Positions 22,726-34,135 of a DNA stretch of 64,000 nucleotides are shown piece after piece (position 1 is the stretch's first letter; each line of letters starts with the position of its first letter). Position numbers and translations under genes: made by a program. The stretch comes from Galaxea fascicularis (Eukaryota > Cnidaria > Anthozoa > Scleractinia > Euphylliidae). The notes beneath the pieces were generated by a model that made no database searches, was not told the origin of the DNA, and saw nothing but the letters and a program-made list of their open reading frames with translations. The stretch covers positions 14,503,800-14,567,799 of the forward strand of contig OX419345.1 in assembly GCA_948470475.1 (NCBI GenBank), in the 5' to 3' direction.

Positions 22726-25700
22726 ATGAATGATACCGAAAGTGATTCGGACCCAGAAGTTGGTGTACAATTCTCGAAGGTAAAATCGCGATCGCCTCCC
22801 AAACACCGGTTAAAAGAAATCAGCGGAATCAGTGAAGATATATTTCAGCCCCTGGTCGATGGCGATGAATTTGAAGAACAAGAGTTGGAAGGTAACGCTC
22901 TTTCCTTCCTTCCAGCATTTTTTGCCAGCGCGAAAGATTCTTGTTGATTTGCACATACATCGTATATGTAAGAACTTAACTCGTACGGTGTATCTAAAGC
23001 AGTGACAACCATTAATTTAAAAGGCTTATGTACATTAAATTACTGCTCTTCGCGACTGGTTGATAAACGATTTCTTCGTTGTCAAACTACCAAAAAATGA
23101 CTAAATGTTTCAAAGATACTCTGTTAATAACATTGCGCCGACAACAAAATTATAAGCTTAATTGATTTCTTCAGGCATATTTCTGTCGATGCAATACTGA
23201 CTCGTTTTCTAGACGAATATTATATAAATGGAGTTGCAACAACATGCAAATATAGCATTTGAATCTCCTCGATATGGAAAACATGACTTACATGTAGCTG
23301 TAATGAACTTGGGCATCAGCGCAGCGCTATGAAAATGAACGATAATGAAAGATTGTTTTCATGTGATCAGTAAGTTGTATCTCCCGATTTCCTTGATGAT
23401 TGTGGTTTGCCTTGTAAACCTGATCATGGATAAATATTGGAGTTGTAATTTGCATTGAGTTCTTTTATCAGCGGTATGAAGTATTGATGTTGTTCATTAA
23501 ATGAGAAAATGAGGAATTTATTATTGAATATGACAATTTAGTAAGCTTTAGGTTTCAAATGCTTATGATTGTTATAAAATTATTTAGAATTTTTACTGTC
23601 ATCAGGAAATGCCATTTATTAGAAGGTGATGAATGTTTTTATTAATTGCTGCCACAAATGCCGACATGAACATTAACTTTTTTTCAAAATTCCCGCTTCG
23701 GTTAAAAGAAATATACATACAGTGTACACTGTATTAAATGGTTGTAGGTTTCTCAGTAGCCAAGGCCATTTTCTCAAAGCGGCAAAATACAAGATACAAA
23801 AACCCCCAACATGTCACACAACATTGTTTCATCGCAAGTTTTGGGTCAATGTTTCGTGTTTTTCACCTTGTGTGATCAACTTGTCATGCAACAGAAACAT
23901 TTCTTGCGGGTTGAAGAAAGTTCTTGCTCAAAGTAGACCCCGCGCTCCCCCAATCACGAATCACAAGCCCATTTTCCCTTGAAATATCATAATTCTCGCA
24001 TCTGTAGTGTATGGCATTTCACAAATTATGTATTTTAACATTAATTGGTCCGAAATTTCTTGAAAGCAAGTCTCGTTTCTTTCAGGCGAGTCAGTGTATA
24101 TTGCGCAAGGGTCTCCCTTGTTTCAAAACAAGAAGGGTTAATTAATACTTTTAACTGTATGCAATGGAAATCTCATGATTAATCTTCAACAAAACCTTTT
24201 TCAGTTTATGGTTATCGCCTTATTTCATATGGTGACAAAGCTCTGTTTTACAACATGATTGTGTGTGAATGATTTTCGACAAAAAGTTAACTGAAGCATC
24301 GTTATAACTTCACCGGGATATTCCCCTGCAGTTTGATCGTATCTCTGATTCTGTTGCAAGAAAAAATGAAACCAAAAATTGAACCATTTTAATGGTCTTT
24401 GCTGTTCACTGCAACTGCATATACTGTACATGCAGAATAATTAATGATTAGCCAATTGTAACATCTTTTATTGTAAAATGCTGTCAAAAAAGTGATTAAT
24501 CAATGGCTCTGTTGACAAGTACATGTAACAGGAGCTTGTAAATGAACAGTAATGTTTGCAGTAAGTTAATGATTATTGATATAAATGTATGAGCCACTAT
24601 TAGAAAATTTAATCATGATTCACAAATCACTGTCCACAAAACAAGAAGATCATGAGCTCTAGAGGCTACATGTATCAATTCATGGATCACATCGGCCACA
24701 GCTGAGCTCTTTTCACATGTCTTTAAGTAAAACGTTTTTTTCAATCAAATCACACATCACGCAGAACCCTTCTACCACCCTGTGTACCCCACTGTAGTTT
24801 TAAAACAACTAGGAAACAATATCCAAAGTACAGGTAATTTCTTTGGTGCTTGTCTAGGGAAGTCATTAATTTTTAAAGTAGGTGGGGATTATACAAAAAA
24901 ATAGCCAGGGATTTGAGTTGCTGAAGTGAAGTCAACATGCTGGTTTTATATCAAAGTAGCCGGGAATATACCTTAAAGTACGAGGGGAAAATTCCTGGCC
25001 CCCCGATGACAGCCCTGTTGTCAGTGGCTGGTTTCCTTGTGGGACCACCTTCTCCAAAACTTAATAACACCCCTACTACACTGTACATGTATTTGCGAAC
25101 AGCTGAAGGGTGTTCTTTATTTTGAATTTTTACCGGAGGCTCAATATTATTTTTTATGCTTAATTATTCACAGATATTTCTGGAGAGCCAACGTACACCT
25201 TGTCCGAAGCTGTGGAGAAACTTGGTTTTGGCAGATTTCAAATGAACATTGTTTGGATGGTTGGGTTTTTTGTAGTAAGTATACACTTACATTGTAGGAA
25301 GTTTTAGTACCATTTACACCAAAGTTCAATACAGCAGTTAATTCCAATGTTCAATGTTTAAGCTTTTTCCAATCAGCCCTGACATTTTTTGTGCATTTAG
25401 TAATGTACACTTAAAGCTGTAGTATAAAAACTAAATGTATATTAGCCTCACTCAATACTACCATTTTTGAGCTACCGTGAACGGCAAACATTTTTCCACT
25501 TTGTTAAACCCTCAAAACATTCAAATTTTGCAAAATAACATTTAATGTTTAATTTACTGTAAACCATGATTTTCATATGTCTTTGTTTTTTGTGAATTGT
25601 GAAGGGACAGTTTTATTTTCTGTGAAATGTGATCTAGACACTCCCTCCCCCCCCCCCCTCCCTTTACCACCCTCTGTAGTCAGGACTGGTTTTGCATTTA

Positions 25701-28700
25701 TATCTGAGACTGTGTATCTTAGTCTTTTTGCTCATCTTCTTTTATTTACAGATTGCTGATTCGCTTGAGATGATGCTGCTCTCAATCCTTGCTCCAACAA
25801 TCCGATGTATTTGGCACCTTCCCTCCTGGAAAGAAGCCTTGGTAACAACGGTAAGATTTGCTAATAAATGTTGTCTTGAAACTGCTATTTGGATGCATTT
25901 TGAGGTGTACAGCTGTATTGTCTGACCATCACATTGTTTATGTTAACTCTTCTACAGGTTGTCTTTCTTGGAATGATGGTAGGCTCATCTTTCTGGGGTT
26001 GGCTGGCAGACAACTATGGACGAAAATTTGTAAGTGCACTCTATGGCATGTCTAACTAGAGATTACTGGTACTTTACTGGCCCATATGATCATCATCTCT
26101 CATCTCTGTAATGTGAAATTGATGTCTATTAATAATCATTATTGTCTATGAAATTTATATTAGTGCAAGATGAAAAGAAGTGATCTTTATGATAAAAATT
26201 AATCCCCAAATAACATTAAACATTATCATTACTGCACAACTGTTAAGGCAGGTTGATTAGAGAAGTACAGTTATGCATGTGCAGTTATAGAGCTATGTGT
26301 AGAGGTGTACATGCAGGTTTCCTTGGTTGTTGGAGAGGGCAGACAGGGTACTATTAATACTATTCTAAGTGAATAAGCATGGAAGAAATTTGAAATCAGG
26401 TAGAAGATGCTAAGATCAATGATAAATTGTTTACTCAAGCAGGGTTCCCTTTAGTTAATTCCTTACAGCTTCTATTTTAATTAATATTTTGCCATTTTTT
26501 CCAGGTTATAGTCATTTGTGCCTTGTGGATTTTCTATTTTGGATTGATCAGTTCATTCTCACCTCACTATTACTGGATCATAGCCTTACGCTGTTTAGTT
26601 GGATTTGGTATTGGAGGGGCACCACAGTCGTAAGTGTTATTAATGAGTGTGCAGTGTGGCCTGACTAGTGTCTAGGACAGCATAGTCCACAAGTGTTGTA
26701 ATGCAGATCAGGCCCTGTGTTCAAATGCTGTGCCAGGTTGTTTTATTAGTGAATGGATGAACCTCATCCAGTTTTTGTTGCAATTGTTGTTTGGGTTTGT
26801 ATTTTAGAGATTTTTAAATTGGTGCAGCTGAACCACTGAAATACAAGTCATGTAATTAGATTTAAAAACTACACTGTTAAAATAATTTACAGTAAATTAA
26901 GAAGTACTTGTAAATACACCTGCAGCAGGGAACTTGAAAACTAAATTTTGGGAGCACTCGCCATCTGGGAAAGTGATGTTTAAATTGCACTCGGCCAAAA
27001 ACCTTTTTACTCACCAAATACCACCCCCCACCCAAGTCAAACCAAATTAAACAAAGTAGGAAAGAACTGTGCTGTTTGGCATCTGACTCACAGTCAGACA
27101 CCCCTCCCTCGTAATCATCTCTGACATCATCATCCTTTTTGAATCGAAGGCGACTTCCTCTTTGACCTCATCCTCTCGTTCAGCAGCACAGTTTGTTAAT
27201 GACCAGCAGTATCATGACTATGATTGGTACCTCATGTAATTATAACTTACATGTATGCAAAAGCCAAAAGATTTTAGATATTTACAAAGCAGGAGATTTG
27301 CATGTATTTATGCCAGGTTTTTTAAATATTTCAAATGTGAAAAGTACTAGTATGTTCACATTTAGATTATATTGTGTCACAAAAATCCGTTACAGTTTTA
27401 TTTTCCCAAAAATGACAATTCCACTCACCAAACCTAGCAAGTAATCTACGATTTCTAATCGCCAGTTGGACTTGACACTCACATTGGCGAGTGGGCGAGT
27501 GGACGAGTGCCAACACTTGAGTTTATTTATATATTTTACAACAACAACGTACAAATTGAAATGAAATAAATAGTCATCCAAATGTAGCAGAGCTAATCGA
27601 GTCAGGTGGTTTCAGATAATATTAAAATACAACAAGAAGGTTGGAAATAAAAATTACAAGGAGATTACAATATTGTTAATTTAGAAAAGTAAAATTAAAG
27701 TACAAATAGTTTATAGGAGGTTATTAATGTAAATAAATATGGAAGGTGCTATTTCAGATCCATAAATCCAGCAGTCATTTTAGCAAGTAAAATTAAAGTA
27801 CAAATAGTTTACAGGAGGTTATTAATGTAAATAAATATGGAAGGTGCTATTTCAGATCCATAAATCCAGCAGTCATTTTAGCAACAATCGTTTTTTGATA
27901 GTCATAATAATGGTTTTCATTGTTTCAAGAGCACTGAATAAAAACCCTGCTGCAAGATGACAAAATTACAAGTTTGCAAAAGAAACAAACAAGGATTGCA
28001 AAAACAAGTTTAATGCTTTTTTTAAGTGGATTTGAAGCCATTTATGGTCTAAGTATTGATCAGTTTTTCTTTCCTCTTTTGCCAGAACCACTCTACTGGC
28101 TGAGTTTCTTCCTTCAAGTGTGCGATCATACTGTATATTATCTCTGTCGGTAAGAAATAACAGCACTACATATAACATCTCATTGTTACCATCTTATTAA
28201 TGTAGCTTTTCCCAATTTGGTAAACAAAACTTAAAAACATTGTCCAGTGGATGAGTCTGTTCAGCAGTTAAACATGTATACCGTATTTTCTCGATTAAAC
28301 GCCGGACCCCGATTAAACGCCGGCCTCGTTTAAACGCCGGGTCAAAACTGGTAGTTTTTAAATAAACGCCGGGGGTGTTTGTTCGAGGTCCCGGCGTTTA
28401 TTTGCGTCAAGCCAACAAGTACAGATATTCACTAGAAAAGCACTGCTATGACACGTACTGTACGGTACTCTGCTTTTGTTATTTTGGTAAATGCTTAACG
28501 AACAAGTCTGGCGTAACATTAACTGCGATGTACGTGCTGTACAATAAAACAAAATTGAAAATATATAGCAATGTTCACGTTCCTGTTGTTATGACATTAT
28601 GTCAGGTCGGGTCCAAGGGAGAAATCGTCCTGCCTTGACAAACTGCACACGGATCTCAAAGAATGTGAAATAATACTTTAACCTACCAATAATGAAAATT

Positions 28701-31700
28701 TTACTCCATTAATAAACGCCGGACTCCGATTAAACGCCGGGTCCCTAAGGCCAAGTTTTAAATAAACGCCGGGGGCGTTTAATCGAGAAAATACGGTACA
28801 TTTTGTCCCTGGTTTAGTGACCAAAACAGCATAATACTGTTATCCCTTCTATGGACAACTGTTGCCTGGTCACTAGCCTTATGCATGACCCACATTTGCT
28901 GATATTTTCCTATTTCTATTGGTGTGCATGTATTTGTTAACATAGGAAGTGCCTTGAGTTATAATTTCCATTTTTGACATGAAGAAATGTTTTCTTTGCA
29001 GTTTTTCTGGGCCATAGGATCTTGCTTTACAGTGGGAGTTGCTATGGCAGTTATGCCAACATTAGGCTGGAGATGGCTCTTAGGATTTCTGTCATTGCCT
29101 CTTTTAATCTTTGCAGTAATGAGTTATGTAAGTATGACCTTGAGTCCAGTTGAAATTCGGTAAGGTCTGCCGAGTCAGCTTCTCCCAGTTTACCTGGTTT
29201 TCTTAATGTTCCCAATAGAGTTCTAAAGTGATGACGTCACAAAAATAAAAGTTTTGAAATTATGGGATGTGATGCGATATTCTTATAGAGCATGCTAAAA
29301 GACGTCCTCATCCCAAAAATTAGCTCCGAATTGCAATTACCGGTAGAGATATAAGGGATCAAAGTTTGATGGCATTCCATACAAACCCTTCAAAATTTGT
29401 TTCTGTTCCTTCAGTTTAGAACAGACTCAAAATTAGAGAGACTTATATGGGGCAGTATCAAATTTCAATCCTTTATATTTCAGCTGGGAATTACAATTAA
29501 GAGCTAAGTTTTGGCAAGGAACCTTTTTTAAGGATACTGCATTCGAAAATGGCGCCCAATCCCATAATTTCACAGATTTAATTTTTTGTGACGTCAGACT
29601 TTAGAACTCTATTGCTTATACAGTACCACTCAAAAGTGCAGTATCTTTCTACCCACTTGTGGGACGTAAAATCTTCTACTATGAAAATCTTAGGGCATGT
29701 CAAGCTTGAAAAACTGTATGTACTGTACCTATTTTAAATCCAAATTCTTGTGCTATTACTGATTATGGAAAAACTCTGAAACATATGAACAGCAGTGCTC
29801 ACTTGGCAAAGATTGGGAAACTTTGTTTTAAGTCCTGTCTGCCCCATGATAAAAATAATAAGACCTTTATTTACCGTCGGCAGTATATTTAGCACAAAGG
29901 CTAATGGGGCCATGAAAATACATGAAACAAATAATTCAAATAAACGTAACATGGTAAGGATCCCAACTGGCGGGAGGCAGACCTGTTGGCTACTTACAAG
30001 GATGACCGAGTTGAACCAGGCACTCACCCAGAGGAGCACCAGTGGTCAGAGCGCACATTGAAATCCAGTGCCCTAGACCACTCGGCCATCCTGCCTCCCT
30101 TGGTAACGTCTTATAGCAGCTTGAAATCAAGAGTGCACACTTGCTAATAAATTTTACACAGACTATTTGTTTGTTATGTTCAGCAGTTGAAAGGAAAACG
30201 TTCAAACTAACTTTTTGTGGATTTCCCAAAGATTTCTCCTATATAATTACTCAGTATGTTTGCACATTGTACTTCTAGGATACATTGATCAATTGAAAAT
30301 ATTAATAAGGAGTACGTACACTTTAAATGGCCGCAAGTCATGAAGTCATATTGAATCTCATTTTATGCAAATTCCTGGTCCATCCTTGTAATTCTAAATC
30401 AAAATCTTAATCTATTGAGCCCGCGAGTTGCAAGAAGGAACGCAATAGGCCATATTCGTATTCTCGGTATTGAACTGGATCTAGCATGAAGTGGAGGCGG
30501 AATACATTTACATATGAAAAGATTCCCCCGCAAGAGCCTTAACTATCAATTATTAACTATCAATACACGTACAGTCACGTGTTATGAAAACAACTTGTAC
30601 TAGTTATCTCGGAAACTAATCGTCTCAAATCAAGTCTCAATCGTTCTAGCTGAACATGAGTACTCTACTAATTGGGGAGACTGTAAATCAAATAAACGCT
30701 AAATTAAATCAAATCAAATGTTGGTTTTTGAGGAGAGGGGAAAACTGGAGTACCCGGAGAAAAACTTCTCGGAGCAGCATACAGAACTAACAAACTCAGC
30801 CCACTTATGACGCCGAGTCCGGGAAGCCGAGCGCTCTCACCACTGCGCCAACCCTGCTCCCTTTAATGAAATCTGAATTGTTAAATTGAAGTTTTCATTG
30901 AACGTTATGAACTTGTGGCTGACAAACTGAAGACAAAGTTTTCAATATATTTACTTATACACATTATGCACCTTATTTCCATTGCTTCTAGTGGCTTCCA
31001 GAGTCGTGCAGATATTACCTTGCTGCTGGCGAAAAAGAAAAGGCAATCAAAATGCTTGAGAGAGTGGCAAAGGTCAACAAAACCGAAATGCCTGTAGGAA
31101 CTTTAAAAGATGCTAGTGAGGTGAGTACATGTCATTATTTTGTAAGCATGCTGCTTTGCAAATTTTATCATTCACTGTTATTTATTGAGGAGAAAAAAAC
31201 AACTGAATACATGTACTTATGTAACAACCTATTTACTGTTTTCACAGAAAGGTAGACAAGGAAGATTTAAAGACTTAATTAGTCCAGAATTTAGAAGAAC
31301 AACGCTTTTGTTATGGTTTATATGGTAAGTGGGGATGCGCATAATTACTAGAGCGGTTTCCAGTATTGTGTGTTGAAAGTAATTTGCGTTTGCTTTGTGA
31401 TTGGATGACAAAATTCGCGCCGCTTTCTCAGCCAATGAGACGCAAAACCAAACCAATCGCCAGTTGCATGCGCGCGTTTTCTGATTGGTTCGCGGAGCTG
31501 TTGCTTCTTTGTCATTGGTCAGAGTAATTTCTCAGTTTTAAACCACTCCATTGTTAAATTGCTAATTTCTATTGCATTTACATTTGCTGTTGCATTTTTA
31601 CCAGGTTATTTGAAATCAACTCTCAGCTGTTACAGATTGTGATCGTGTTTTGCAACCATAAACGTTCTAAGTAATAAAACTCACAGCGCAATGCATACTA

Positions 31701-34104
31701 CATTTTTGTTGCAGGCTTAATTTGGCCTTTACGTATTATGGAATAGTTCTTATGACTACAGAGATGTTTCAAGGACTGGGTGAAAACGGTAGAAGTTGCG
31801 AAGGTAAGACGTTTTAAAATGGTTGGTACTTTATACGTCAAAAAACCTGAAAAATTCAAGAGACCAGCAATCTTGTTTAGAGACCCCAGAATCGTTGCTG
31901 CAGCTAATGACAGAAATTCTTGTTAACCTGGTGACGAAAAATACGTTTCAATACAAACACTTCGTCTAACAAACTAAGCCCAGTTTCTTTATATGCTAGT
32001 CGCTTGGCAACGGGCGAAAGGACAACTGAAAATCCCAGTTTCATTGGTTTTTAAGATTTTTATTGCTTTTATGCATGACGTTGTTAAATTGAAAATATAC
32101 GGCATTAGTTGAACGTTAACGACATTCATGTAGACACCTATTGTGTCTTGTTGATTTATTCCAGTAACAGATGCTGGTGCTGTAAAAAATCCTGACTGTG
32201 GCTGTGAGCTTCTTAGTTTCAAGGACTACACTGACATGATGTGGACAACACTGGCCGAGTTTCCAGGTACAGTGTATATAGAAAAAGTAGTCAGCTGTGT
32301 ATCTTTACTGCGATTTTCAAAGCTCTGTTTTGGCTTCCATCAGTCAAACTTCCCAAGCCAACCTGAACGATGCCGACTGTTGAGCCCCGCGAAAAGCACT
32401 GCAAAGTTGTCGCGTTAGTTTGATTCATCTCTTCGATGGAGGATTGTGTTTGAGCATAAACCGCCGTGTTTCACCGCAAAAGATATCTAAAAGCTAAAAT
32501 AAACGTTTATACGCAACATTATCCAGCTTGTTCTTAGTAACATGTATTTAGTTTCAATGAAATTAGACGAAGTCTACTGTTATTAATTCCACACAGGTGT
32601 CATTGTGACCATGTTGTGTCTGGAGAGATTCGGCAGAAAGAAAACAATGGCAGCTCAATTTTTTCTAACTAGTCTGTGTTACTTTCTTCTATTCATCTGC
32701 TCTGGAAGGTAACAGTTGCTTTTCCCTTGATACTCATTAGCTTGTTAGAGTGGTTTTCAAACCAATTACACTGACCAATCACAACAGACTCAAACAGGGC
32801 AATGAGCCAATCAGAATACGAAGCAATTACATGCAGCTGGCGCAAAGCGCGGGAAAAATACAAGTCGCGATTTGTGTTGATTTGCTTCTCATTGGTTGAA
32901 AAAGTGCCACGAGTTTTGTCAACCAAACACAGAGCGAAGTAGTGCAAAACCATAAGCAAATGGAATTACATGTATCGCTGTCCCATAATTCAGCTATTTC
33001 TTGAATTGCGAACAACCGTTTTCGTGACATCAAGGTGCGTTTTGCTGCAAACGTTTGCCTAGTTTTATTTCGCGTCTGCAGTTTTTCATCTGTGCAAACT
33101 TTCACCGGTTTTTTCCAACTTGCAATGTTAAAAAGGGTACTAAATGGCCTGTATAATAAAACTTTTTTTTTCTTGTGTTCTTGTAGAACCGTGATGACAG
33201 TGTTAATATTTGGAGTCAGGGGGTTTATTTCAGGAGCTTTCCAAGGATTTTATGTGTACACACCAGAGGTAATTTAAAGAAGAGAATAATTAGTAGAGAT
33301 CTATTTAAGAATAAAATAAGTCAAGGTAGGAGGCTATTACGAACGTACGCGGTTGAACGTGCTCAAAAGTAAATAGACTCTATTCGCAAACACAGGGCTG
33401 TATGCTTAAACTAAAATTTGGTTTCCAGTTGTATCAACTTAGTTGATATAAAGTGGCCACCGTAGAGAGGTTCAAAAGCTGATGTTTCGAGCGTTAATCA
33501 CTCTGACGAAGGATTTGCTCTCACAAGGGGCTAAAACTCAAAACATCAGCTTTTGAATCCCTATACGGTGCCCAGTTTACACCATCATCTCAGTTGATCA
33601 ACCAAATTTACGTGTACCGCTTTCCCACTGACGCAGCGCCACGGTTTCTTTAGAAACCAACCCCCTGTACGCTTAAACTCCCTCAAAGACACCCTCTCTC
33701 AAAGACATACTTTCAGTACCCGTCTTTGGCAGTCATGCGGAACAGGGAAAATGGGCGAGCTTTGTCTCAATTGGACTGGGATGGGCTGAAAACAAGAGAA
33801 GTTAGACAAATCTTTAGTGCTTCTTCTGATATATTATCAGCTCCATTTCAGTACTTTCTTTCGTTCCTCCGCATGGGACGGATAGGCGGTAGGGTGGCCG
33901 AGTGGTTAGGGCGTCGGACTTGAGATCTGGACGTCCCGTCTTCAAGGGCCCCCGGTGTTGTTCTTGTTCAACTCTTTGGCTGATGTTATAAATAGCCAAC
34001 TAGTCTGCCTCCCGCTAGTTGGGGGTTGTAACGCAATTTTACGCAATTGCGTAAAGAGCTTTGTTCCCAACGTCAGTGGCTTAATAGCTCAGTTGGTTGG
34101 AGCA

Positions 34105-34135
<31 letters not shown>

